A stretch of 64,000 nucleotides of DNA from Agrobacterium pusense (lineage in GTDB: Bacteria; Pseudomonadota; Alphaproteobacteria; Rhizobiales; Rhizobiaceae). The stretch is taken from positions 787,679 to 851,678 of the forward strand of contig NZ_FNBB01000002.1 of the NCBI RefSeq assembly GCF_900102105.1. The letters run 5' to 3'. Positions 56,130 through 64,000 of this stretch are shown piece by piece. The notes under the pieces are model-generated. The model saw nothing but the letters and a program-made list of their open reading frames with translations. It had not been told where the DNA came from and did no database searches. Positions within the stretch are counted from its first letter, which is position 1. Each line of letters opens with the position of its first letter. A program made the position numbers and the translations under genes.

Positions 56130-56963
56130 TTATCCGAGCCGTTCGGCATGCCATTTCAGATGATCGTCCATGAAGGTGGAGATGAAATAATAGGAGTGAT
56201 CGTAGCGGTCGTGCAGGCGCAGCGTCAGGCCGATATCCGTGCCTTTGATCGCCTCTTCGAACAGCCATGGCCGCAGGCCCTTTTCCAGGAAACTATCGGC
56301 CTTGCCCTGATCGATCAGGAATTCGGGAAAACGCGCACCGTCCTCCACCAGTGAGCAGGCGTCGTATTGACGCCATGCTGCCCGGTCCGGTCCCAGATAT
56401 TTTTCCAGCGCCGGTTCCGACCAGTCAGCGGAGGAGGGAGCCACGATCGGCGCGAAAGCGGAGCAGCTTTTGAACCGTTCGGGGTTTTTCAGGGCGATTG
56501 TCATCGCGCCGTGGCCGCCCATTGAGTGGCCGAAAATGCCCTGACGGCTCATATCGGCGCGGAAATGCTGGCCGACCAGTGCAGGCAACTCCTCCGTCAC
56601 ATAGCTGTACATCCGGTAGTGCTCCGACCAGGGTTCCTCGGTCGCGTCGATATAAAATCCCGCGCCTTTGCCCATCTGCCAGTTGGTCAGTTCATCCGGT
56701 ACGTCATTGCCGCGCGGACTGGTGTCGGGGCACACGACGATAAGACCAAGTTCGGAAGCCATGCGGCGATATTCGCCCTTCTCCATGACATTGGCGTGGG
56801 TGCAGGTGAGGCCGGAGAGATACCACAGGACGGGGCATGGCTCGTGGATTGCCTTCGGCGGTACATAAACCGCAAAGGTCATCTCGCATTTCAGGGTCTC
56901 GGATACATGGGAAAATACACCCTGCATGCCACCAAAGGCCGTATTTTGCGACATAATGTTCAT
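56130..56963 (-). CDS. fghA: S-formylglutathione hydrolase
   Basis: 277-residue serine esterase of the glutathione-dependent formaldehyde oxidation route. Motifs LSGLTCTHAN (49-58) and GHSMGG with nucleophile Ser147. AAAGGA precedes ATG 56963 at 9 nt. Upstream in same direction is the DUF1345 gene (28 bp). Confidence 0.93.
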   Translation of the reverse strand: MNIMSQNTAFGGMQGVFSHVSETLKCEMTFAVYVPPKAIHEPCPVLWYLSGLTCTHANVMEKGEYRRMASELGLIVVCPDTSPRGNDVPDELTNWQMGKGAGFYIDATEEPWSEHYRMYSYVTEELPALVGQHFRADMSRQGIFGHSMGGHGAMTIALKNPERFKSCSAFAPIVAPSSADWSEPALEKYLGPDRAAWRQYDACSLVEDGARFPEFLIDQGKADSFLEKGLRPWLFEEAIKGTDIGLTLRLHDRYDHSYYFISTFMDDHLKWHAERLG

Positions 56964-56991
56964 GAAGCCATTCCTTTGAAAAAATCCCGGT

Positions 56992-57651
56992 TCAACCGGC
57001 AAGCGAGACTGCGGCATTGACGGCTGCCGCTACCAGAACCGTGTTGAAGAAGAAAGAGACGATGGAGTGCAGCAACGTGACCTTGCGCATGGCGGTCGTG
57101 GTCACACCCACGTCCGAGGTCTGCGCCGTCATGCCGATCACCACGGCGAAATAGAGAAAGTCGTAACCGCAGGGCTCTTTGGTCGCGGGGAAGTCCATGC
57201 CGCCGCGATGCTGGCGCTTGCCGTCGACCGTGTGCGGACGCCAGTAAAGATGCGCGTAGTGCAGGGCCGTCATGGTGTGGATGGTCAACCAGCCGAAAAT
57301 CACCGAGGCGAAAGCGATGACCAGCGTCCAGACGGTTTCACCAGTATGGTTTAGCGCCTGAAAAAGGGACACCACGGCGACGGTCACTGCCAGCAGCGTC
57401 ACGGCGATGATGGCAATTGCGGGGAGATCGTCGCTGTCGGCATGGGCTTTCAGATGCTGCGCCGTCAATTTGGAAAGACGAAAGGCAACCAGCATCAGAT
57501 AGGTCAGGAAGAAAGAAACTGCCGCGATTTCTATTGCCACGGAAGGCGCGAGAGCCAATGCAATACCGAGGCCGGAAGCCCCGACAAGAACGGCGATGAA
57601 AAAAGGTTGATGGCGGCGATAGGTATTGCTGTTGGAGCTGGCCGGGGTCAT
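56992..57651 (-). CDS. DUF1345 family membrane protein
   Basis: 219 residues, about five helices. The segment TIHTMTALHYAHLYW, a CGYDFLYFAVVIGMTAQTSDVGVTT stretch and SFFFNTVLVAAAVN are family hallmarks. Function unknown. Start 57651 with GAAAGG. Precedes fghA by 28 bp. Confidence 0.85.
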   Translation of the reverse strand: MTPASSNSNTYRRHQPFFIAVLVGASGLGIALALAPSVAIEIAAVSFFLTYLMLVAFRLSKLTAQHLKAHADSDDLPAIAIIAVTLLAVTVAVVSLFQALNHTGETVWTLVIAFASVIFGWLTIHTMTALHYAHLYWRPHTVDGKRQHRGGMDFPATKEPCGYDFLYFAVVIGMTAQTSDVGVTTTAMRKVTLLHSIVSFFFNTVLVAAAVNAAVSLAG

Positions 57652-57676
57652 GGGCTGGGCCTTTCTGCTTGCGGCA

Positions 57677-58132
57677 TCACTTTTTGACACGGCGGCAGAA
57701 ACGGTCAAGGGTCTCCAGAAAAGCGGATCGATCGCGTGGCGAAAAAGCGGCATTATAGCCCTTGCTTTCACCGGTTTCGCGCAGATGTGCACCAAGGTCT
57801 CGCATCGCCGTTGCCATGCCGATATTCGACTGGTCGAAAACGCGGCCCGTCGGGCCCGTCACCAGTGCGCCTTTGGCAACACAGCGCCCGGCCAGCGGCA
57901 CATCGGCGGTAACGACGATATCGTTCTCGCCGGCATGATCGGCAATCCAGTCGTCCGCCGCGTCGAAACCGGCGGAAACAATGACATTTTTGACCATGGG
58001 GTCGCGTGACGGGCGCAGACCGGAATTGGCAACAAAGGTTACCTCCAGCCCATGCCGCTCCGCGACCCTGAGGATTTCCGGCTTCACTGGACAGGCATCG
58101 GCATCGACGTAAATTTGCGGATTTTGCTGCAT
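57677..58132 (-). CDS. YaiI/YqxD family protein (UPF0178)
   Basis: 151 residues, PIN-like fold. N-terminal IYVDADACPVKPEI and DDWIADHAGENDIVVTADVPLAGR are diagnostic. Conserved acidic residues suggest nuclease-like metal binding. Ends 25 bp before the DUF1345 start. The first Met is taken at 58132 (MQQNPQIYVDAD). Confidence 0.88.
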   Translation of the reverse strand: MQQNPQIYVDADACPVKPEILRVAERHGLEVTFVANSGLRPSRDPMVKNVIVSAGFDAADDWIADHAGENDIVVTADVPLAGRCVAKGALVTGPTGRVFDQSNIGMATAMRDLGAHLRETGESKGYNAAFSPRDRSAFLETLDRFCRRVKK

Positions 58133-58294
58133 GGACACTCTTTTGGATCGTTCTGCCATGCTTCTAAGCGCAAACGCCGCGATTACCAAGCCTGCGATTG
58201 GTAAATTGCGGGCGAGGCAAGGGCAGGGCGTGGCGCTTGCGAAGGATCCGGAAATGAATTATGTTCCCTTTATGTTCTTTCCCAAGAGGGTTCC

Positions 58295-58747
58295 ATGCTG
58301 GAAGAGTTCATAGTGAGGGCCAAGTCTGCCACATATATTGGCGGGGGCAACAAATCCGCCACGCCCACTCGCACGGGATCGCATGATCTCGGCTATCGCG
58401 ACGGAGACTGGCACTATATCGACAGCTATTTCGGCGGAACCGATTTCATCGGTCAAGAGGTCGTCTGGCACCAGGGGACAGCCATGTGGGCGATGAATTA
58501 TCACGGCCGCATCCTCCGGCCCGATATGATCGACGCCACAACGGCCGGCATGGTCATTCAACGTTCGCTTTCCACGCTCTATCGGGAAGGGCGGTTTCTG
58601 GGCGGCTTCACGCACCCGGTGGAGAATTTGGTCTATGTCGACACGAATGCAGGCGAATTCCAGTCGTTCACCGGCGTCGAGCGCATTTATCTCGGACATT
58701 TCGAGGCGTACCGGCTCGACTATCATGGCGGGATCATAAAGCCATGA
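58295..58747 (+). CDS. DUF5680 domain protein
   Basis: 150 residues. Whole-length DUF5680: FIVRAKSATYIGGG, GDWHYIDSYFGGTDFIGQEVVWHQGTAMWAMNYHGRIL. In other bacteria the domain is often fused to an XRE HTH; here it is free-standing. Role unknown. Confidence 0.8.
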   Translation: MLEEFIVRAKSATYIGGGNKSATPTRTGSHDLGYRDGDWHYIDSYFGGTDFIGQEVVWHQGTAMWAMNYHGRILRPDMIDATTAGMVIQRSLSTLYREGRFLGGFTHPVENLVYVDTNAGEFQSFTGVERIYLGHFEAYRLDYHGGIIKP

Positions 58748-58797
58748 AAATTGCGATGATGGGGCGATGATGTTTCGCCGCCCCATCAGGCTTCAAA

Positions 58798-59454
58798 TCA
58801 GCCCGGCTGCTTCGTCTTGCGCAGATAGGGAAGAACCGTGTCATAGGAACCAAAACGCGCAATCGCATCCTCATTGGAGACGGCGGCGGTAATGATGACG
58901 TCTTCGCCTTGCTTCCAGTTGGCTGGCGTCGCCACCTGGTGTTTCGAGGTCAGCTGGATGGAATCGATGGCGCGGAGGATTTCCTCGAAGTTGCGGCCGG
59001 TGGTCATGGGGTAGGTGAGGACCAGCTTGATCTTCTTGTCAGGACCGATGACGAAGACCGAGCGTACGGTGGCGTTATCGGCCGGTGTGCGGCCTTCCGA
59101 GCTGTCGCCGGCGCCGGCCGGCAGCATGTCGTAAAGCTTCGCGACCTTCAGGTCCTTGTCGCCGATCAGTGGATAATCGACATTGAAGCCAGTGGCGGTG
59201 CGGATGTCGTTCTTCCATTTTTCATGGCTTTCGACGGGATCGACCGAGATACCGATGATCTTCACACCGCGCTTTTCGAATTCCGGCTGCAGGCCGCCCA
59301 TGGCGCCGAGTTCGGTGGTGCAGACCGGCGTAAAATTCTTCGGATGCGAAAACAGGACCGCCCAGCCGTCGCCAATCCAGTCGTGAAAGCTTATCGGACC
59401 ATGGGTGGTCTCGGCGGTGAAGTCGGGCGCTATATCGTTGATACGCAGGCTTAT
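58798..59454 (-). CDS. 1-Cys peroxiredoxin with ATA start codon
   Basis: 218 residues of the Prx6/AhpC-TSA class. The peroxidatic cysteine is C45 in FTPVCTTELG; a resolving cysteine is absent. In the expected first codon the sequence reads ATA (59454-59452) where homologs have ATG, followed by SLRINDIAPDF. AGGGAG lies 10 nt upstream. A stop occurs seven codons upstream and the next ATG (59301) would omit the active-site cysteine. Either an ATA start or a sequencing/true start-loss variant. Confidence 0.85.
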   Translation of the reverse strand: MSLRINDIAPDFTAETTHGPISFHDWIGDGWAVLFSHPKNFTPVCTTELGAMGGLQPEFEKRGVKIIGISVDPVESHEKWKNDIRTATGFNVDYPLIGDKDLKVAKLYDMLPAGAGDSSEGRTPADNATVRSVFVIGPDKKIKLVLTYPMTTGRNFEEILRAIDSIQLTSKHQVATPANWKQGEDVIITAAVSNEDAIARFGSYDTVLPYLRKTKQPG

Positions 59455-59672
59455 CTGGTGCTTTCTCCCTAATCATTTGAACTGAAAACTGATGGTGCGG
59501 CAATCCGTCTCCAGCGCAGGAGCTTAGAGTTTTTGCGTGAAATGGCCAGCCCTTTAGCGTGTGCCGACAACACGATGCGTTGTTTTCGCTCATTCCGGCG
59601 CCTATTGTGACACCACGCCGGGCGACGGAATTGCGGGGGCAATTTTGCATGGGGGAGTGATGGAGAACAGCA

Positions 59673-60320
59673 ATGACAATCACCATTACCGCCTTTGAAC
59701 GCTCGCCCGATGGTGGCAAAGGTCTTGCCCGCGACATGCGTGTCCGCTGGGCACTGGAGGAAGTGGGGCAACCGTATGAGGTTCGGCTTCTTTCCTTCAA
59801 GGCGATGCGGGAGCAAGGGCATCTTGCACTTCAGCCCTTCGGGCAGATCCCGACCTATGAGGAGGGCGATCTCGTCCTGTTCGAAACCGGTGCGATAATA
59901 TTCCACATAGCCGAGCGCCACGCCGGCCTGTTGCCGCGGGAAGCGAACGCGCGGGCGCGCGCGATCATGTGGATGTTTGCGGCGCTCAGCACCGTGGAAC
60001 CGCCGATAGTCGAGCATTTTGTCGCCGGTTTTGTCGAAAGGGACAAGAGCTGGCATCGTGAACGCCTGGAGATCGTCGATGAACGTATTCGCAAGCGACT
60101 TGGCGAACTGTCCCAGCGACTGGGTGAGGGCGAGTGGCTCGATGGCGCGTTCAGCGCCGGCGACCTGTTGATGATATCGGTGCTGCAACGGATAAAAAGC
60201 TCTGGCATTCTCGATGAATATGCGAACCTTGCAGCTTATGTGGCGAGAGGCGAGGCGCGTCCCGCCTACCGACGCGCATTTGCCGATCAGCTGGCGGTTT
60301 TCAAAGCCGCATCGAACTGA
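59673..60320 (+). CDS. Glutathione S-transferase family protein
   Basis: 215 residues. N-terminal thioredoxin-like domain with RDMRVRWALEEVGQPYEV and PFGQIPTYEEGDLVLFETGAI, then the helical C-domain. A Ser/Tyr catalytic residue near the N-terminus is not obvious; R-type GSTs are possible. GGAGAA precedes ATG. Confidence 0.85.
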   Translation: MTITITAFERSPDGGKGLARDMRVRWALEEVGQPYEVRLLSFKAMREQGHLALQPFGQIPTYEEGDLVLFETGAIIFHIAERHAGLLPREANARARAIMWMFAALSTVEPPIVEHFVAGFVERDKSWHRERLEIVDERIRKRLGELSQRLGEGEWLDGAFSAGDLLMISVLQRIKSSGILDEYANLAAYVARGEARPAYRRAFADQLAVFKAASN

Positions 60321-60332
60321 TTGATGCGCATC

Positions 60333-60359
60333 GCGAGGGCCCGAACTTCAGGCCCTCGC
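60333..60359. terminator. Hairpin between GST and DUF1062 genes
   Basis: Perfect 9-bp stem GCGAGGGCC / GGCCCTCGC between convergent genes. No T-run. Confidence 0.65.
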
Positions 60360-60365
60360 TGTGCG

Positions 60366-60995
60366 CTAGCACTCCGCCGTGACAGATTTCCACAAACATG
60401 CCGGATCAAGGCCATCGCACCGCTCGATCACGATCCGCGTGCCGTTTTTCACCTGGCGTCGCCATGGATCGGAGGCGTCGCCGTGCGTGCGAATCCGGCC
60501 GCCGCGCTGAAGCCTTTGTAGAAGCGACCGCGAGAGCCCGAGCTCAGACGCCAGCAGGCGGTCGAGGCGTATACCGGTCTGGAACGGAACGATGAGATCA
60601 ATTTCCGCCACGGCCCAATCCGGAGATTCATCCCGTATCTGTTTCACGATATCGAATTCGGGAAACTCGTCGACGCGCGGCGATCTGCGTCTCAACGCCT
60701 CGAGATTGAACGTTTCCAACCTTATCCATTGCGGGTCATTGTTCTGCAGCGCCTCGAGAACAGAAGGGCTGATGTCGCGAATAGTCCGCCGCTCAAAGAT
60801 CGGCCGGTTCCAGCTCCTGTCGCATATCCGGCATCTGTATATGAGCCAGGCATCCAGCTTGCGGCCATTGGCATTGAGGCGGATCTTGCCGCTCGGCTGA
60901 AATGGCCTCGCTTCTCCGCATCCGCTGCAGGCAATCCAGGGCTGCGGCGCGGTTCTGGGTGTAACGGTCCACTGGACCCGAAATATATTGCACAT
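60366..60995 (-). CDS. DUF1062 family protein with zinc ribbon
   Basis: 209 residues. Zinc-ribbon cysteines C23, C26, C55 and C58 (IACSGCGEARPF; YRCRICDRSW). The C-terminal GIRLDRLLASELGLSRSLLQRLQRGGRIR resembles an S4-like RNA-binding turn. The DUF1062 family is uncharacterised; RNA binding is inference. Start at 60995 (MCNIFRVQWT) with GGAAGA. Confidence 0.8.
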   Translation of the reverse strand: MCNIFRVQWTVTPRTAPQPWIACSGCGEARPFQPSGKIRLNANGRKLDAWLIYRCRICDRSWNRPIFERRTIRDISPSVLEALQNNDPQWIRLETFNLEALRRRSPRVDEFPEFDIVKQIRDESPDWAVAEIDLIVPFQTGIRLDRLLASELGLSRSLLQRLQRGGRIRTHGDASDPWRRQVKNGTRIVIERCDGLDPACLWKSVTAEC

Positions 60996-61389
60996 AGTCG
61001 GTTGGTCTTCCATTCGGAAGTCCACCAAGATGGTGCAGGAGAAAACCCATGCGGGAACGGCGTGGCGGTGTTCTGGAGTGGTGAAGAGCTGAAACAGCAT
61101 AGCTGCGCAGGGCACATTGTAACGATGCCAGACCGGTCTCTTGCCACCACCCGATGAACATGATCATGCGGCGACAGCCGGTGGCTATCCGCACAGGGTG
61201 AAACTGGATTGAGACCGGTATTTACTTAGGCAAAGTCTACCTCGATGCGCCAATGCTCTTCGCTAGGAGCAATAACAGATAAACGGCGGCAGATGGAGTC
61301 CCTCATAGAAAAGACGGCCAAGTTTTTATTTTTGGACGCTTTATAATAAATACAATGACTTGTCGGCTTATATTAAACTCATATAAGAA
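60996..61389. other. AT-rich intergenic region
   Basis: 394 bp, no convincing gene. A TATAAT-like TTTATAATAA at 61341-61350 could be a promoter element for the following gene. The base composition becomes more AT-rich than in the flanking core DNA, consistent with entry into accessory DNA. Confidence 0.4.
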
Positions 61390-62643
61390 TTGCATTTTAC
61401 GGGAAGAGGGAAGGTCTGGCTCAAGCCCAATCTGGACATCGACGGAGAGCTGTGCGCATCGTGGATCATGTCGCTGATGCAAGACCTCGAGAAAATTCTG
61501 GACACTGTCCTGCCAATCGATCCCAGCTTTCGGCGCATCGAACCGGCGATGATAGACCGCTGCATGTATGATACCCGACGATACGCTTTGGAGGGCTCCA
61601 AAGAGGCCTTTCTGTTTTCCGCGATGCGCCTGCTTGCGCTTCCCGACAACGGACACACACTGTTGATCCCGAACGATTCCATTTCGGTGCTCCCGCTGAG
61701 GTTTGTAAGCGTTGGAACGGCGGTGCAGTTAACTGACACGGCACTGGAAACAACTGTGCCAAGAGGGGAGCTGATAGCAGTCAACGGCATACCCCTTGGT
61801 CAGATTGAAGCCGCCGCAGGGAAATTTCTGGCGGGAACGCGCCAGCGGAAACGGGTGATCGGACCGATTCTCCTCGCATGGCCATATGCATTGGCTCATC
61901 TCGGGTTTTCTTCAAAAGAGAGTAGCACTGAATATCGCCTGAAAGGCGAGAATGCGCAGATCACCGACCTGAAAGTGGAGAACCGGCTTACCGTTCCGGC
62001 ATCGATGCTCTACCCGAGAAACGAGCATGGCAAGGCTGACCCGGCCTGGAAACCTCGGGCATTTGTGGAGATTGAGGACCGGCAGGAGTTTGGGCTTTCA
62101 ATATTATTGCCGAGTTTCTTCGACCCAAGCGAAAGTGCGCTGCCGAAAGCCATCTCCGCTGCAGCGGAGCGCGTGAGAACCTGCGGGAACAACAAACTCT
62201 TGATTGATGTTCGCGGAAACACCGGTGGCGATTTTTTTCAAACTATGCCCTTGATCGACGCCATCTCTGAAAACGAAGGCAGGCAGGTTGTTGTGCTTGT
62301 CGATAAGTTCACGTTTTCTGCAGCGATAGTATTTGTGGCCATTCTCAAACATCGTCTGGGACGTAGGCTCAAGCTCGTCGGGGAAGAAATGGGCGACGGC
62401 TTGACGTTTTTTGCCGAGGGAGGGTTGCTCGATTTGCCGACCAGTGGAGCGGTCGTTCGATACTCATCAGCCTTTCACGACTGGGAGAACGGAACCAGCG
62501 ACGAAACCACACCGGCTGAGATCGCACAGCAAATGGTTCCTGCAGGAAAACTGCATCTCGATTTGGAATGGATCGAAGGGCCTGCCGCTGAGGTTTCACA
62601 AGAAGCGTTCCATCAGCGAGTTTTAAAGGTTCTGTGTGATTAG
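61390..62643 (+). CDS. S41-like peptidase-fold protein
   Basis: 417 residues from a TTG; a start at ATG 61468 or 61477 is also possible. The N-terminal helical part contains AMRLLALPDNGHTLL. The C-terminal half shows the S41 core LLIDVRGNTGGDFF (271-284) and the candidate nucleophile Ser310 in KFTFSAAIVF. There is no signal peptide or clear PDZ domain, so a cytosolic or atypical member is likely. Function unknown; probably accessory DNA. Confidence 0.65.
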   Translation: MHFTGRGKVWLKPNLDIDGELCASWIMSLMQDLEKILDTVLPIDPSFRRIEPAMIDRCMYDTRRYALEGSKEAFLFSAMRLLALPDNGHTLLIPNDSISVLPLRFVSVGTAVQLTDTALETTVPRGELIAVNGIPLGQIEAAAGKFLAGTRQRKRVIGPILLAWPYALAHLGFSSKESSTEYRLKGENAQITDLKVENRLTVPASMLYPRNEHGKADPAWKPRAFVEIEDRQEFGLSILLPSFFDPSESALPKAISAAAERVRTCGNNKLLIDVRGNTGGDFFQTMPLIDAISENEGRQVVVLVDKFTFSAAIVFVAILKHRLGRRLKLVGEEMGDGLTFFAEGGLLDLPTSGAVVRYSSAFHDWENGTSDETTPAEIAQQMVPAGKLHLDLEWIEGPAAEVSQEAFHQRVLKVLCD

Positions 62644-63051
62644 ACGAGGGGCCATTTATGCCAGCGAGCGATCTGGCTTCTCTCATCCATGCCGGTATTG
62701 GGACAGGCGTGTTTCACTGAATGTGCCTTGCAGGAGACAACCCATAGGAACATTTGCAGGTTGACGTCATTCTCGAACCCGCCAGCGCGCATACAATGTC
62801 AAAGCTGATTAGAGATGCGACGCCGCTGGCCCGTTAGAAATGCGACACTGGCTCCGACAATCAGCCCCCGACCGGACCGGCTGGGCCGGGTTGCAAGGGT
62901 AGGGAGGGGGCGGGTGATGAAGCTCCTCTTCGGCTTTAGCTTCCTCAGTCGCGAGGGCACCTTTGCGCCAAGAGCGGTCATTCAGTCGCCGCGAGCAAAA
63001 TTTGTGCTAATTGCGATTTGTTGCTACTCGAGAGGCTGCTATGGCTTAGGC
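62644..63051. other. Gene-poor accessory stretch
   Basis: 408 bp between the S41-like gene and the next unknown gene, with no convincing protein gene; contains the possible IS21-type end. Confidence 0.45.
62797..62990. mobile_element. Possible end of an IS21-type insertion sequence (remnant)
   Basis: Two repeats of the type TTAGARATGCGAC (62810-62822 and 62834-62846 regions; AGAGATGCGAC and AGAAATGCGAC) follow a TGTCAAAG at 62797. Multiple terminal repeats near a TGT end are characteristic of IS21 family ends. No transposase gene is complete. Weak call. Confidence 0.3.
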
Positions 63052-63495
63052 ATGGCGAACGGTGTTCTCAGATTCTTCTTCGATTATGGTGCTGGTGGCT
63101 GCCTGTGGGCCGGTGATACTGCAACACGCGACAGGCTCGGGCTAGGGCCTGTCGATGCGTCGCTCTTTGATCTCGAAGGGCGACAGTGCCAACCTGCGCG
63201 CGTGGAGCTTTCTGATTTAGCTCAAAATTTGAGAGATCAACTGGACTTCGAGCACTCAGGCTATCTTAATCCTTTGTATCCGCCCGATCCAAGTCTTTGG
63301 GCTCAGTCCCTGTGCGATCATTTCAACGCAAATGTAGACAGGTTACTAGCGCTTTTACGCCGCGAATTGGGTAAGGACTTCGACATCTTGGACGAACAAA
63401 TTCGCTACGAAGAAGATCCTCAACTTGATGAATATTTGGCCACCAATCCGGGGCTTTCCAAACTAAACGAAATCACGTTTCCAACTGTCCGCTAA
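63052..63495 (+). CDS. Hypothetical accessory protein
   Basis: 147 residues from ATG 63052 (MANGVLRFFFDYGAGGCLW). A longer reading from 62815 runs through the IS-like remnant and is unlikely. Acidic and Leu-rich: DLEGRQCQP, DFEHSGYLNPLYPPDPSLW, then a helical region. No domain recognised; such small proteins occur in rhizobial accessory DNA. Confidence 0.55.
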   Translation: MANGVLRFFFDYGAGGCLWAGDTATRDRLGLGPVDASLFDLEGRQCQPARVELSDLAQNLRDQLDFEHSGYLNPLYPPDPSLWAQSLCDHFNANVDRLLALLRRELGKDFDILDEQIRYEEDPQLDEYLATNPGLSKLNEITFPTVR

Positions 63496-63504
63496 GGGCC
63501 GAAT

Positions 63505-63523
63505 GCGGCTGTCATTCAGCCGC
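63505..63523. repeat. Hairpin at the end of the transposase gene
   Basis: GCGGCTG-TCATT-CAGCCGC, perfect 7-bp stem overlapping the transposase stop codon. Confidence 0.45.
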
Positions 63524-64000
63524 CTCCATTCGCGCGAGCGCCTTTTGCCGTCTTACAATCACTTCAGGATCGTTCATGAAATCCGTCCGTCGCCCAGGCT
63601 TACGACCCCGCTTTTGATATCCATTACTCTGGCTGCCGTCCGGGATATCAAAAATGCTGTTGACCTGTCCGGTTCGGCGCGGACCATGTTTGCTCCGCTT
63701 TAGATCGCGACCTTCCTGCATCTGAGCAACGAGTGACAGCATGTCATCCAGTCTCTTGTTCTCAACCACAGGCGACCGGTGAACGGAGCGAAGCGTGTCG
63801 AACGTCCTATAAGGCAGCGTAAAACTCTCGTGCATGATCTCCAGGCGGCCGTCCGGATAATCGCAAACGATGACTTTTTGACCCGAGAGCGCCGTTGCCC
63901 GTTCCGTCGGATCGAGGATGAACAGCACCTTGTCGTAGCGCAGCGTCAGGGATTGCGACAACGTGCGGATCTCCTTGCGACACATGGCGCCATCGAGATT
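63512..64000 (-). CDS. ISNCY family transposase, C-terminal part (cut by window edge)
   Basis: The reading frame continues upstream past the right edge (NLDGAMCRKE... at the border), so only about 162 C-terminal residues are visible. LRYDKVLFILDPTERA, CDYPDGRLEIMHE and VVENKRLDDMLSLVAQ match the C-terminus of ISNCY-type (IS1202-like) transposases. The visible part ends at 63512. The rest of the element lies outside the window. Confidence 0.8.
   Translation of the reverse strand, partial: NLDGAMCRKEIRTLSQSLTLRYDKVLFILDPTERATALSGQKVIVCDYPDGRLEIMHESFTLPYRTFDTLRSVHRSPVVENKRLDDMLSLVAQMQEGRDLKRSKHGPRRTGQVNSIFDIPDGSQSNGYQKRGRKPGRRTDFMNDPEVIVRRQKALARMEAAE

Overview
The window is a chromosomal stretch from an alphaproteobacterium of the order Hyphomicrobiales, most likely Agrobacterium or a close Rhizobium relative. 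This rests on recognised gene families and layouts: an Aap-type general amino-acid transporter, a fused SecDF, a ccoNOQP operon with a FixK/FNR box, a cysG-DUF2849-cysI-DUF934 sulfite module, a gcvTHP operon behind a tandem glycine riboswitch, plus DUF3126, DUF815, ATP12 and CHCC zinc-finger genes typical of the group. Most of the window is dense core genome with short intergenic gaps.

Layout. 1-5 kb: aapJ-aapQ (leftward, aapQ cut by the edge), divergent metC-type lyase, FAD monooxygenase, zinc-finger protein. 5-11 kb: alpha/beta hydrolase, cysE, DUF3126, a cytochrome P450 divergent from a TetR regulator with twin operators between them, and a formaldehyde dehydrogenase. 11-19 kb: DUF815 ATPase, yajC-secDF-Mth938-(phytoene synthase-like) run, DMT exporter, zinc alcohol dehydrogenase. 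19-25 kb: lipB, tRNA-Leu(GAG), two small genes under 60 codons (a lipoprotein and a membrane peptide), PAS protein, OsmC, an active-site-degenerate peptide deformylase paralog, a MarR-like protein coupled to an FdhF/YdeP molybdoenzyme. 25-30 kb: mgtE, MerR regulator with its palindromic promoter, two membrane proteins, cobP with a cobalamin-riboswitch-like element on the opposite strand. 30-34 kb: ccoNOQP. 34-41 kb: mazG, deaminase, sulfite assimilation operon, ferredoxin-NADP reductase. 41-49 kb: MFS exporter, secreted proteins, nuclease-fold protein, fasciclin protein, gcvTHP. 49-60 kb: copper-related DUF2946/YcnI-PCuAC pair, crcB, pseudouridine synthase-HAD-ATP12 run, a Rid-family gene under three tandem palindromes, fghA, peroxiredoxin whose start codon reads ATA, GST. 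60-64 kb: DUF1062 protein, then an accessory end with an S41-like protein, a possible IS21-type IS end, an unknown protein and a truncated ISNCY transposase at the edge.

Functional links. CysE, the siroheme/sulfite reductase operon and Fpr all serve cysteine synthesis and reductant supply. The high-affinity cbb3 oxidase needs copper, and a DUF2946 plus YcnI-PCuAC locus lies about 16 kb away. FdhA, FghA and the FdhF-like protein handle formaldehyde/formate-level chemistry. Regulation readable from sequence includes the FixK box, glycine riboswitch, TetR, MerR and Rid-gene operators, and several perfect hairpin terminators. I found no CRISPR array, prophage or complete defence system. The least ordinary items are the three-palindrome promoter at 55.6 kb, the ATA start of the peroxiredoxin, the reverse-strand cobalamin-riboswitch-like element at 29.7 kb, and the degenerate deformylase.
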